A stretch of 33,480 nt of DNA, taken from NCBI RefSeq assembly GCF_000718775.1, contig NZ_JOCB01000094.1:1-33480 (forward strand). The letters run 5' to 3'. The position numbers and the translations under genes are program-made. Numbering within the stretch: position 1 is the stretch's first letter; every line of letters begins with the position of its first letter. Under the pieces are notes generated by a model. The model did not search any database and was not told where the DNA came from. It worked only from the letters and a program-made list of their open reading frames with translations. Source of the DNA: Streptomyces sp. NRRL S-31 (GTDB lineage Bacteria; Actinomycetota; Actinomycetes; Streptomycetales; Streptomycetaceae). Positions 1-9,259 of this stretch are shown here, piece after piece.

Positions 1-3000
1 GCGGAGACCGACGCCCTGGGAGCGGCCGCGGACCTGGAACGGCTGGCCGCGCTCGGCACCGCGCACGGCGTCGCGCCGTCCACCACCAGGCCCGAGGCCG
101 CGCCCGAGCCCGCGCCCGAGGCCGTCGCACGAGGCACCGCGTCCCAGCAGCCGTACCTCCCGGTGCGGGGGCCGCAGGCGGAGCCCGCCGGCTCCGCCCC
201 CGCCCCCGCCCCTGTCAGCACCGCCGTCGCACGGTTCGGTACCCCGGACGGTGCGAACGCCCTGGCCCACGTCGAGCCGGTGCCGCAGGAGACCGTCGTC
301 TGGCTCCAGGACCTGGTCGCCGGGCAGGTCGAGGGCGACCGCGGGCGGGACGAGGAACTGCGGGCCGCCGTGCGTGCCAGGCTCACCGCCGGCTGGCTGA
401 GCAGCGAGCGGGCCCGGCTGCTGGACGGGCAGGGCGCCGCGCTGCCGGTACCCCACCGAGGCAGGACCCACCTGGCCTTCCTGCGGCTCGCCCTCTCCGA
501 TCCCCGCCCCGGCGACCCGGCCATCACCCGGATGCCGGGCGGGAACCCGGTCAACACCCAGTCCTGGGCGTTCGGCGTCGACGCGCCCGGCAGCACCGCG
601 AGCCACGGCACCCAGGCGCCGGTGAGCGCCGACTACTCCCACACCTTCCGGCCAGCGAGCACCGGCCGGCTGCCACAGGTGACGCTCTCCCCGAACCTCG
701 GCTTCACCCTGGGCTGGCGCTCCTCCACGGTCACCACCAGCTGGACCGACCAGCCGATGCTCCTGCTGCGCAGCCGCGAGCCGTCCGACCTGTACGACTA
801 CCGCGTCGCGGCGGCGGTGCACGTCCGCGTGGCCGACTCACCCGCGGCCCGCCTCGCCGCGTACACCGCGCTCCCCACCGAAAACGTCTGGCACGACGCC
901 CCCGGCCGCGTCGGCGTCTGGTGGCCCGAGCACCTCGCCGAGGACGAGGCCGGCCCTGCCGCCGCGACCGCCGGGACCCCCGATCGGCGCCCGGCGCCGA
1001 TGGAGCTGCTGAAGCGGGTGCCGCTGTTCGCGGTGGAGGACGTCCCGTATGCCGACCGGGTCCTGCGGGACGTGCTGACGACGTACCGCGACGAACTGGC
1101 GGACATCTCCGAGATCTCCCTGAACGAACTGCGCATCTTCTTCGGCGAGGGCCAGCTGCGGGCCAACGCGCCCCTGATGGCCGACGGCTGGCACACCTCG
1201 CCCACGCTCTACGACGAGAGCGGTGAGATCATCGGCATGTTCCGGGTGCGCGTCGCACTGTCGCAGCGCACCGGCCCGGACGCCCTCGCCGGACCGCCCA
1301 CCCGCAACTCCGTGCTGGAGTCGCACGTGCTGCGTTCCGTACAGACGACCGGCAGCACCAGGGTCGTCAACCGGATCGGCGCCGGTCTCGCCGTCGGCCT
1401 GGGATGGTCCCTGGGCACCCCCGATCCGGCCATGGGCGCCGAACCGCCCGGCCTCACGGTGACCGGGCGCGTCGGTCTCGCCCGGGAGGACGCCGTCACC
1501 CTCGGTTCCGGCAACGGCGGCAGGACGTCCCGCTCCCTGCGGACCACCCGCCCGCTGCTGCGGGTGCGGGCGGACGCCGCGTACGACATCAGGCTGGTGC
1601 GCCCCCACGGTCCGGAAGGCGTCCCGGCGTCCGGCACCCCGCTGGCCGGCGACGCCCGGTACCCCGTGATCCTCCGGGTGCCGTCCGAGGCCACCGTGAC
1701 CGGCGTCCCGGGCGGCAGCCCCCGCTACCTGCCACCGGAGATCGCCCACCTGCGCGCGCTGGACGTGTCGGTCACTCCGTTGTCCGTCGACGGCGTCAGC
1801 CCGCTCTTCGACCGCCTGGAGGACTGGCTGCGCGACCACGGCTTCCTGCCGCCGGGGCTGCCCGGCGACGGCCCCTGGCTGCTCGGCAACGCACGCCGGC
1901 TCGCCTGGCTCCGCTCCGCGCCGCGCTACGCGCTCGCCGAGATGACGCAGGGCGGCCAGCGGGTCCGGTTCACCAGACCCTCTGCCACCGGTGAGCGCAC
2001 CGTCTCCGTCGTGTTCACCACGGAGCGCCGCCACGCGCCCGGCCGGCCGGAGGGCGGTGTCGTCCACGAGGCGGAGCTGCCCCACGTGCAGACGCTCAAC
2101 TACTCCGGCTCGGCCGTCATCGCCTCCGGGCAGAGCGAACACGTCCCGTGGGCGTTCACCGGCACCCTCCGGGGCTCCGTGACCGGCCTCTTCGGCGGTG
2201 CGGCGGGCCACTGGCTGCGGGAGATCGCCCCCGAGTACGACTACGGCACGCAGAGGTCGACCGCACACGCCGGCGAGTCGAACGCCGGCCACGAGTTCTA
2301 CGCCCTGAACCCCGAGGTCCACGTCTTCGGCGTCCCCGCCGTCCACTCGATGCGGATCTGGACCGACGACGGCGTGGCCCTGCCGCCCGAGCGGCACGAG
2401 GGGTGGGTCAGACTCGCGCTGCCCGCCCACCGCACGCTCACGGAGCCGGCCACCGCTGAGGCCCCGGCGCGTCCCCGGCCGCGTCCGCGCACCGAGGCGG
2501 ACCCGGAGCGGCCGGCCGGCGCGCTGCGGCTGCCGGAGACGGCGGTCATGGACCGGTTCCACGGCAGCGAGGCCGTGCGCGAGGCGGTACGCGCCATGTT
2601 CGCCGAGGCCGAACGGACGGCCACGGCGGGGGAGGCCCGTGGCACGGGTACGGCCACGGCGGGGGAGGACCGTGGCACGGGGACGGCCACGGCGGGGGAG
2701 GCCCGTGGCACGGGGACGGCCACGGTGGGGGAGGCCCGTGGCACGGGGACGGCCACGGTGGGGGAGGCCCGTGGCACGGGTACGGCCACGGCGGGGGAGG
2801 CCCGTGGCACGGGTACGGCCACGGTGGGGGAGGCCCGTGGCACCGGGACGCCCACGGCGGAACAGGACCGTGGCACCGAAACGGTCCCGGCGGAGGAGGC
2901 CGGGGTGGGGACCGCTCGGGCGGCCCGGCCGCGGGCCCGGCGGACCGCTGACGCCGACGGGTCCGAGCTGCCGCCCGTCCCGGGCGCTTACCCCGCCGAG

Positions 3001-6000
3001 CCGGCCGCACGGCCGGACGACGGCCCGGCGGCGCACGAGGACTCCGCGACCCTGCGGAGGCGGATCACCGCCCGGGTCGCCGACACGCTCCGCCGGACCC
3101 GGCGGCTCACCACCGGGGAACGGCTGACCGCCCCGCACGGCGTCGTCCAGGAGATCGTGGACGCGGCCCTCTCCCCGCACCACTTCCTCGCCAACGCCTA
3201 CCGCATCCTCAACGACTCGTACGTGGTGGAGCTGCACGGCGCCGGCTCCTCCGGCCTCCTGTCCGGCCTCCAGGCCAGGATCGAGGTCAAGGGCCACCTG
3301 ACGAACGTACGGACGCTGTCGCGCCCGGAGATGCTGGACTGGGAGCGGTGGGTGCAGTCCGTCGACGCCTCCGCGTACACCGTCGGCTCCGGCAGTGGCC
3401 ACGCCTTCGGCCTCACCGGCGCCGGCGTCCACGGGGGACCCCGGACCTCGGTCGCGCCGGCGGGCCGGTACGCGCGGGGCCGTGTCCGCAGCGACGCCAC
3501 CACGGTGCAGGACAACGCCACGAGCCTGCGCGTCACCAGCGTGAACGACGAGGTACGGGCCCTCCACCTCGGCGCGGACGTGCGCTTGGAGGTCAGCGTC
3601 GTGGTGGGCCGGGACAACGCGGTCGCCGGCAGGGTGGCGGGCGGCCCGCTGTACGAGGGGACGTACGTGGTCGACGTCGAGGACGGCCTGGGCTTCCTGC
3701 TCTCGCCCGACGACCTGGCCGACGACAGCCACCCCGGTCTCCGCCCCGATGACGCGCCCGTTCCCGCGCCCCCGGTTCCGGCCGACCGGCGGCTGCCCGA
3801 CGGATTCGTCCGCAGCGGCGGGCAGATCGGCTACGGATCGGTTGTGGAGGTGCTCCCCGGAGGCGGCGGCCGGTCGGCGCTCGCGGACACCGTCCGCGAC
3901 CTCGTGGAGAAGACGGTGCCCGGAGCCACCGTCCCCGGTTCCGCGACCTATGTGCCGGGCGTCGGCTCCCACATCAACGGCACCACCACCGCGCTGGGCC
4001 TGCACACCCTGGTGGGCCACGGTCCGGACGGGCGCACCGCCGGCCACTTCGTCGCCCTCTCCCCCCTGGGCGTGCCGCTGCTGGTGGAGATCGCCCTGAA
4101 CGCCCGGCCCGCCGACGGCTGGACGGCGGTCCTGGGCCGCCCGGTGTCGGGCAAGCCCGGCCTGGACAACATCCTGGGCCGCACCGGCGGTGACGGCAGT
4201 GTGCTGCCCGACCCCGGGACGACCCGGCGGAGCAGCACCACCGCCCGCACCAGGGCCGCCGACCTGTCCCTGCTCCTGGGCGCGGACGGCCATCAGGCCC
4301 GCCTCGCGCTGTCGGGAGGACGGCAGACCGGCGCCACCTGGGCCGCGACCTCGCTGCGCGAGGAGCGGCTGTGGCAGCGCAGCATGGGGGAGCGGAGCGT
4401 CCGGCAGTACCGGCTCCCGTACGAGTTCGGGGTGACCGTCACGGCCCGCGTCCTGGACAGCTCCTCGCTGCTCGCGCTCACCCGGCTGCTCGGGGCCGCC
4501 GCGGAGCGGACCGGGCTCGCCCACCTGGCCGTCGCCGCCACCGGGATGCTTCCCGGCGCCGTGCGCGAGACCCTCGAGCGTCTGGCGGGCCTGCTGCCCG
4601 CCGCTCACCGGCAGGAGTCCGGAACGGTCCGGGCCGACGTGGTGATCCGCTTCAACGAGTCCGAGACCCTCCCGGCGCCGGACCCCGCGCCGCCTGTGGC
4701 GACGGCGCGGCCGGACCGGGCGGCCGGGACCGCCGGGGCCACCGGGGCCGGACCGGGGACGGACGGGGCGGCGGCCGGGGCGGACCCCGGTGGGCCCCGG
4801 CAGGCCCGACCCGGTCGGGAGCCCGAGCAGGCCGAGCCCGCCCCCGTCACCCCGGCCGTCTACACCGAGGACCCCGCCGTGCCGCCCGGCACCCGGCCCG
4901 GCGAGGTCGCCCTCGACGTGCGGGTGCCCGCCGTACTGAGGGCCCGGCTCGGCGGGCCGCGGTGGGAGTTCCCCCGGCGCCGGCCCCTCGCGCTGTACGA
5001 CTTCGACGCCCTGCCCCGCTTCGCCGACGCGCTGCGCGCCGTCAGTCCGGGACTCGGCGCACCGTCCGGGCGGCACACCTCCGTCTCGCGGGAGGCCGGC
5101 CTCCTGCGGCTGGTCGGCCCCACCCTGACCGGGCTGCCGACGCGGCTGACCCCGGCCGCCGTCACCCGGTACCTGGGGCAGCCGGTCACGGAAGCGGTGA
5201 CGGTCCAGGTGTCGGTGCACGACCCGGTCGTCACGGCCCGCAGTGCCGACACCGCCATCGACCGGGTCAGGATCGCCACGGACGGCTCGTACGCCCAGGC
5301 CGACGGAACGACGACCGCCCTGGCGACGGCCGGTTACGGCGGCCCGCTCGACGCGGCGGGCGACGACCGCCTCGGCGCCGCCGCGCCGCTCGCGGGAGGA
5401 CACCTCGCCGACGGCCAGACCCACGCAGCTGCCGCACCCCGGCGCGAGATGGGCAGGTTCGGCACCGCCGTGGCGCGGACGGAGCGGGGAGTGCCCGGCT
5501 ACCTGACCGAGGTGGTCCTGAGGATCGAGGTCACCGGCCCCGAGGGCGCCAAGCGGTGGGTGGTCGGCAACGCCCGGCTGCGTACGACGGTGGAGCCGCC
5601 GGCCCGGGACCGCGCGTCCGGCGCGGAGCCGGCCGTGGACGGCGGGAGCGGCCCGGTGGCCGCTCCCGCCCACGCCGCCCGGCCCGCCGCGGACCGTACG
5701 GAGAGGTCCGTCGGCGTCCGGCCCGTTGCGGACCCGTCCTCGCGTCCGGCACCCGGTACGGGCGACCGCGCGGTTCCCTCCGCGGGCGCGGCCGCGGAAG
5801 TCGGCGCGTCCGGAGCGCACCGGGCGCAGTCGGTGGAGGACGAGATCGTGGCGCTGATGAGGGGGACGAGCATCCCCGCACAGAGCAGCCCCGTGCGGAG
5901 CGGCCCGTTGCAGAGCGGTCGCGGCCGGCCGGCCCGCCCGCCGCGGGCCGAGGCGGCCGGCGCCGGCGGCGCCGACCGCACGAGCATCCCGGACGCCGGC

Positions 6001-7284
6001 CACGAGCCCCTGGGCGTGCCCCTCTGGTCGACCGCCACCACCGGCCGTGCGGTCGGGCACGACTACGCCGGCGTCGTGCCACCCGGCGAGGTGCTGCCGC
6101 TGAACACGTGGGCGACCTGCTTCGCAGTACGGGACCCCGCCACCGGGGTCGAAACCGGGCACATGTCGCCGACACCCTGGCACGCGCTGGCCTCCTTCGG
6201 GCAGACCCCTTACTTCGCCCTGCTCGGCGGCACACCGGACCTGCTCCGGGTGCGTACCGCGAACGGGGTGGTGCCCATGGCCGGGCACGTGCTCGCGGAC
6301 CATCTGGCGACCGTCCCCGAGCTGCGGTCCCTGCCGGCCGATGTGCCGGTCGTCCTGCTGATGGCCGGCGGCGCGTCGGGCCGGTTGGACCTGCCCCGGC
6401 TCGTGGCGGCCCGGACGGGGCGCGAGGTGTGGGCCCACAGCGGGGACGTCCGGCTCCGTCGCACGCAGGACGGACGGAACCTCCTGATCACGTTGGTGGT
6501 TCCCGATGACCCGTCGGTGCCGTACGGGCAGTGGGTGCGCAGTCTCCCGGACGACCTGGGCACCTCCTCGGCACGGGAACGCGCGACCGTGCTGCCGCCG
6601 CCCCCCGAGCTGCTGACCGCGTCGGACGGGAGGACGGTCTCCACGGACTCGATCCAGCAGTTCACCGTCGTCGGCCGGGACGGCAGACCGGTGGGGCGCG
6701 CTTCGCACACCACCGCGGACTGGGCCAATGCCGAGCCCATCTTGATCCGGCGCCCGCTGGACGCCGCCGAGACCTACGTGCAGGCGTACTGGCCCTCCCC
6801 GACGTCCGAACCGGTCACTCTGCCGGGAACGGAACGGCGTCTGCCGTGGAGAGTGACCGGCACGGCCCCCTACTTCGTCAACATGCACGGGTCGCCCGAC
6901 GAGGTGGACATGGTCCTGACCGGCGGGGACATCGTCTCCTTCGACGGGCGGCAGCTCGGCCGGTTCCTCCGCCGCCGGCCGAGTCTGTCGAGCCGTCCGG
7001 CCGACGATCCGATCGTCCTGGTGTCCTGCTCCACCGGAGGCCGGACCACGGCACCGCAGGGGAACGTGGCGCAGTTGGTCGCGGACGAGACGCAGCGCGT
7101 CGTATACGCCCCCGACGAGGTGACGACCGTCGGGTTCTCGACCAAGGGCGACAGGTACGGCAACCCGGGGCTGTGGCTGACCTTCTACCCCCGCTGGAAC
7201 CGGCACCGCCGGCCGCCGGATCCGGCACGGGGCGAGCGGAACACCGACCACCGTCAAGAACGTGACCGAGGGGCAGTGAGATGA
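1..7284 (+). CDS. Giant 'lonely Cys'-type protein, C-terminal part (5' end outside window)
   Basis: Frame 1 is open from base 1, so the N-terminus lies upstream; the GTG at 163 is not a convincing start. About 2427 codons are visible. The protein is beta-rich with Pro/Ala/Arg/Gly linkers (about residues 870-1010, 1555-1620 and 1865-2000, counted from base 1). No membrane helix or signal is visible. Only two cysteines were found: one in a WATCF context near base 6119, the other at 7027-7029. The C-terminus has two related segments. The last has MHG (His codon 6886-6888) and, 47 residues on, VSCSTGG (Cys codon 7027-7029), each after a hydrophobic strand, as in caspase-like clan CD peptidases. 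The preceding copy (about 6001-6540) reads ALLGG and LLMAGG at the same places, so both residues are lost. It matches the Streptomyces giant proteins annotated as lonely-Cys-domain proteins. Peptidase activity is inferred. It overlaps the next gene by 4 bases. Confidence 0.85.
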   Translation, partial: AETDALGAAADLERLAALGTAHGVAPSTTRPEAAPEPAPEAVARGTASQQPYLPVRGPQAEPAGSAPAPAPVSTAVARFGTPDGANALAHVEPVPQETVVWLQDLVAGQVEGDRGRDEELRAAVRARLTAGWLSSERARLLDGQGAALPVPHRGRTHLAFLRLALSDPRPGDPAITRMPGGNPVNTQSWAFGVDAPGSTASHGTQAPVSADYSHTFRPASTGRLPQVTLSPNLGFTLGWRSSTVTTSWTDQPMLLLRSREPSDLYDYRVAAAVHVRVADSPAARLAAYTALPTENVWHDAPGRVGVWWPEHLAEDEAGPAAATAGTPDRRPAPMELLKRVPLFAVEDVPYADRVLRDVLTTYRDELADISEISLNELRIFFGEGQLRANAPLMADGWHTSPTLYDESGEIIGMFRVRVALSQRTGPDALAGPPTRNSVLESHVLRSVQTTGSTRVVNRIGAGLAVGLGWSLGTPDPAMGAEPPGLTVTGRVGLAREDAVTLGSGNGGRTSRSLRTTRPLLRVRADAAYDIRLVRPHGPEGVPASGTPLAGDARYPVILRVPSEATVTGVPGGSPRYLPPEIAHLRALDVSVTPLSVDGVSPLFDRLEDWLRDHGFLPPGLPGDGPWLLGNARRLAWLRSAPRYALAEMTQGGQRVRFTRPSATGERTVSVVFTTERRHAPGRPEGGVVHEAELPHVQTLNYSGSAVIASGQSEHVPWAFTGTLRGSVTGLFGGAAGHWLREIAPEYDYGTQRSTAHAGESNAGHEFYALNPEVHVFGVPAVHSMRIWTDDGVALPPERHEGWVRLALPAHRTLTEPATAEAPARPRPRPRTEADPERPAGALRLPETAVMDRFHGSEAVREAVRAMFAEAERTATAGEARGTGTATAGEDRGTGTATAGEARGTGTATVGEARGTGTATVGEARGTGTATAGEARGTGTATVGEARGTGTPTAEQDRGTETVPAEEAGVGTARAARPRARRTADADGSELPPVPGAYPAEPAARPDDGPAAHEDSATLRRRITARVADTLRRTRRLTTGERLTAPHGVVQEIVDAALSPHHFLANAYRILNDSYVVELHGAGSSGLLSGLQARIEVKGHLTNVRTLSRPEMLDWERWVQSVDASAYTVGSGSGHAFGLTGAGVHGGPRTSVAPAGRYARGRVRSDATTVQDNATSLRVTSVNDEVRALHLGADVRLEVSVVVGRDNAVAGRVAGGPLYEGTYVVDVEDGLGFLLSPDDLADDSHPGLRPDDAPVPAPPVPADRRLPDGFVRSGGQIGYGSVVEVLPGGGGRSALADTVRDLVEKTVPGATVPGSATYVPGVGSHINGTTTALGLHTLVGHGPDGRTAGHFVALSPLGVPLLVEIALNARPADGWTAVLGRPVSGKPGLDNILGRTGGDGSVLPDPGTTRRSSTTARTRAADLSLLLGADGHQARLALSGGRQTGATWAATSLREERLWQRSMGERSVRQYRLPYEFGVTVTARVLDSSSLLALTRLLGAAAERTGLAHLAVAATGMLPGAVRETLERLAGLLPAAHRQESGTVRADVVIRFNESETLPAPDPAPPVATARPDRAAGTAGATGAGPGTDGAAAGADPGGPRQARPGREPEQAEPAPVTPAVYTEDPAVPPGTRPGEVALDVRVPAVLRARLGGPRWEFPRRRPLALYDFDALPRFADALRAVSPGLGAPSGRHTSVSREAGLLRLVGPTLTGLPTRLTPAAVTRYLGQPVTEAVTVQVSVHDPVVTARSADTAIDRVRIATDGSYAQADGTTTALATAGYGGPLDAAGDDRLGAAAPLAGGHLADGQTHAAAAPRREMGRFGTAVARTERGVPGYLTEVVLRIEVTGPEGAKRWVVGNARLRTTVEPPARDRASGAEPAVDGGSGPVAAPAHAARPAADRTERSVGVRPVADPSSRPAPGTGDRAVPSAGAAAEVGASGAHRAQSVEDEIVALMRGTSIPAQSSPVRSGPLQSGRGRPARPPRAEAAGAGGADRTSIPDAGHEPLGVPLWSTATTGRAVGHDYAGVVPPGEVLPLNTWATCFAVRDPATGVETGHMSPTPWHALASFGQTPYFALLGGTPDLLRVRTANGVVPMAGHVLADHLATVPELRSLPADVPVVLLMAGGASGRLDLPRLVAARTGREVWAHSGDVRLRRTQDGRNLLITLVVPDDPSVPYGQWVRSLPDDLGTSSARERATVLPPPPELLTASDGRTVSTDSIQQFTVVGRDGRPVGRASHTTADWANAEPILIRRPLDAAETYVQAYWPSPTSEPVTLPGTERRLPWRVTGTAPYFVNMHGSPDEVDMVLTGGDIVSFDGRQLGRFLRRRPSLSSRPADDPIVLVSCSTGGRTTAPQGNVAQLVADETQRVVYAPDEVTTVGFSTKGDRYGNPGLWLTFYPRWNRHRRPPDPARGERNTDHRQERDRGAVR
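2617..2880 (+). repeat. 33-bp in-frame tandem repeat, 8 copies
   Basis: Eight consecutive 33-bp units begin at 2617, 2650, 2683, 2716, 2749, 2782, 2815 and 2848. Each encodes 11 residues of the form TATAGEARGTG, with A/V and A/D substitutions. The eighth unit (TPTAEQDRGTE) is degenerate, and decay continues beyond it. The array lies in a linker of the giant protein between beta-rich blocks. Being a multiple of three, copy-number change would keep the frame. Confidence 0.95.
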
Positions 7285-8051
7285 ACGGCGACAGCGACAT
7301 CGAGCGAACGGCGGCCGGCACCGCGGAGGCGGACACCGGGGCACAGGAGTACACACCGGAGGAGTCGGGGGCCGGGAACTCCGCGCACACCGGCCCGGTG
7401 GGCGCCCCGGAGCTGCCCGCACAACTGCGGGAGGCCGCCCGGTCGGCGCCGGAGCACTGGCTCGCCCTGACCGACCCCGGCTGGATTGGCGAGGGGCCCC
7501 CGCCGCCGTGGGCGGTGATGGGACAGGTGCGGTCCGGCCCGGACGGCGAGATCGAGGAGTGGCGGGCCAACGACGAGCACCGGCCCTCGCCGGTGACGCG
7601 CGGCTGGCCGGCGCCCACGGACGAGATCGACGAGGCGATCCAGCTCGCGGTCACCGGTTACGGGCCCGTCGAGGACGTCGTCCGGCTGCTCGCCACCGCA
7701 GAGGTGGCCTTCCCGGTGGACCCGGCCGGACATCCGCTGGTGGCGTCCACCCCGGACGGCATCCCGGCCCTGCCGGTCTACACCTCGGGCGGTCAGATCG
7801 CCGGGCTGGGCCGACTGGCCCACGAGGCCCTGCCGGTCGCCCGGCTGCTGTCCCTGCTCGCCCCGGAGCAGCGGCTGCTGGTGAACCCCGCGGGCGCGGC
7901 CTGCCTGCTGCTGGAGACCGAGGCGCTCCTCGGGGCGGACCCCGAGGAGCCGGCGGACCCCGAGGAGCCGGCGGGCGCCGAGGAGTCGGCGGGCGCCGGT
8001 GAGCCGGCCGCGGCCGGGACGGGGGACCTCGCCGGACAACAGGCCGGCTGA
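7281..8051 (+). CDS. Type VII secretion system-associated protein, SseB-like
   Basis: This 256-residue protein starts at an ATG overlapping the giant gene's TGA (ATGA at 7281-7284), with GAGGGG just upstream, so the two are translationally coupled. After a low-complexity acidic N-terminus (about 50 residues) comes a conserved block with HWLALTDPGW, GEIEEWRANDEHRPSP and GWPAPTDEIDEAIQLAVTGY. This is typical of the Streptomyces proteins named type VII secretion system-associated. Residues of about 130-215 resemble an SseB domain (FPVDPAGHPLV ... LPVYTS ... LLVNPAGAACLLLETEAL). The tail is Glu/Pro/Ala-rich with DPEEPA repeats. Its exact role is not known. Coupling to the giant gene suggests it serves that protein, for example as a chaperone or secretion adaptor (inference). 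Confidence 0.85.
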   Translation: MNGDSDIERTAAGTAEADTGAQEYTPEESGAGNSAHTGPVGAPELPAQLREAARSAPEHWLALTDPGWIGEGPPPPWAVMGQVRSGPDGEIEEWRANDEHRPSPVTRGWPAPTDEIDEAIQLAVTGYGPVEDVVRLLATAEVAFPVDPAGHPLVASTPDGIPALPVYTSGGQIAGLGRLAHEALPVARLLSLLAPEQRLLVNPAGAACLLLETEALLGADPEEPADPEEPAGAEESAGAGEPAAAGTGDLAGQQAG

Positions 8052-8095
8052 ACGCGCGGCAGCCGGCCGCTTGAACGCGCACGCCGACCGACCGG

Positions 8096-8128
8096 GGGCG
8101 GCCGGGGCCACCCAGGCCCCGGCCGCCC
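8096..8128 (+). terminator. GC-rich hairpin downstream of the type VII-associated gene
   Basis: A perfect 14-bp stem (8096-8109 with 8115-8128) closes a 5-base loop, 44 bases after the stop of the SseB-like gene. There is no T-tract, which is common for Streptomyces terminators. It lies between two converging genes and may act on both. Confidence 0.7.
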
Positions 8129-8198
8129 GTCCACGCGCCCGCCTCCGCCCCACGGCGAGGCCGCCCGTCCGCGCGCCCGCCTCCGCCCCACGGCGAGG
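8123..8198. repeat. 38-bp tandem direct repeat, two copies
   Basis: Bases 8123-8160 and 8161-8198 are two adjacent 38-bp copies differing at one position (A at 8133, G at 8171). A third copy begins (CCGC) and then diverges. The first copy overlaps the 3' arm of the hairpin. The array is in the gap between converging genes. No function is evident. Confidence 0.9.
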
Positions 8199-8236
8199 CC
8201 GCGCGTCACTTCCCGCCGCCGGTGCGGTCCACCCTG

Positions 8237-9259
8237 TCAGGAGGGGGTGAGAACCATGCGGAAGCGGGCCTCGCCGCGGAGCATACGGTCGTACGCGTGC
8301 GCGGCGTCGGCCAGCACCGCGTGCTCCGTGAGCGGTGCGATGCCCTGTGCCTCGGCGAAGCGCAGGTTGTGCTCGTTGCCGGCGGGCGTTCCGGTGAGGG
8401 AACCGCTCACCTCCACCGCGCCGAAGATCAGCTGACGCGGGGTGACCCGGACGGGCTCGGGGCTGACCCCGACGACGACGAGCTTGCCCCCGTGGGCCAG
8501 GCCCCCCAGGAGGGGAGTCAGGTCTCCCGCGGCGGCGGTCGCCAGGACGAGGCGGGCGCCCCCGAGGTCGCTCAGCCGGGCGGCGACGTCGCCGGCGGTG
8601 CTGTCGATGTAGTGGTGCGCGCCGAGCCGGACGGCCAGGTCGGACTTGTCCGTACCCCGGGCGACGGCCGCCACGCGCAGACCGAGTTTGCGGGCGTACT
8701 GGATGCCGAGGTGCCCCAGTCCCCCGACTCCCTGAACGGCGACGAGGTCGCCCGGAGCGGCGCCGTCCCGGCCCAGCACGTTGCGGGTGAGGGCGTGGTA
8801 GACGGTGAAGCCGGCACACAGGAGAGGGGCGGCGCGGAGCGCGCTCATGGTCTCGGGCACCGACACCAGCGCGGTCTGGCGTGCGTACATCACCTCCGCG
8901 TAACCGCCGTCGGTGTGGACGCCCGTGTACGGCTGGTCGGTGCAGCCGACGAAATCCGCCTGGCGGCACCGCTCGCAGACGCCGCAGTGGCCACCGAGGA
9001 AGCCCACCCCCACCCGGTCGCCGATGTCCCACCCGGTGACACCGGCGCCGAGCGCGTCGATGCGGCCGACGGCCTCGTGGCCGGGCACCCGGTTGGCGGT
9101 GCCGTCGTCGTGCGGGTGGACGGCCACCCCGTCGCTGTGGCAGATCCCGCAGGCCTCGACCCGGATCCGCACCTGGCCCGCGGACGGCTGGACCAGCTCC
9201 CGCTCGGCAAGGCGCAGACCGCCGTCCGGAGCGACCTCGACAACACGGTAGGCAGGCAT
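8237..9259 (-). CDS. Zinc-dependent alcohol dehydrogenase
   Basis: This 340-residue medium-chain dehydrogenase is of the usual length. Catalytic-zinc ligands are Cys40 (in GICHSD), His61 with Glu62 (PGHE) and Cys148. The structural-zinc lobe has Cys92, Cys95, Cys98 and Cys106. The Rossmann motif GVGGLG is at residues 177-182. It should oxidise alcohols or reduce aldehydes with NAD(P), in the cytosol; the substrate cannot be read from sequence. The ATG at 9257-9259 is preceded on its own strand by GAGGGAGA. The gene diverges from the nitrile hydratase-like operon and could work on an alcohol or aldehyde related to that pathway, but this is only positional inference. Confidence 0.93.
   Translation of the reverse strand: MPAYRVVEVAPDGGLRLAERELVQPSAGQVRIRVEACGICHSDGVAVHPHDDGTANRVPGHEAVGRIDALGAGVTGWDIGDRVGVGFLGGHCGVCERCRQADFVGCTDQPYTGVHTDGGYAEVMYARQTALVSVPETMSALRAAPLLCAGFTVYHALTRNVLGRDGAAPGDLVAVQGVGGLGHLGIQYARKLGLRVAAVARGTDKSDLAVRLGAHHYIDSTAGDVAARLSDLGGARLVLATAAAGDLTPLLGGLAHGGKLVVVGVSPEPVRVTPRQLIFGAVEVSGSLTGTPAGNEHNLRFAEAQGIAPLTEHAVLADAAHAYDRMLRGEARFRMVLTPS

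Noticed and set aside
838..7422. 2194-codon open frame on the minus strand opposite giant gene 1
   Set aside because: It mirrors the real gene in the complementary frame, a common artefact at very high GC. Its translation is low-complexity Arg/Gly/Pro with no recognisable domain.
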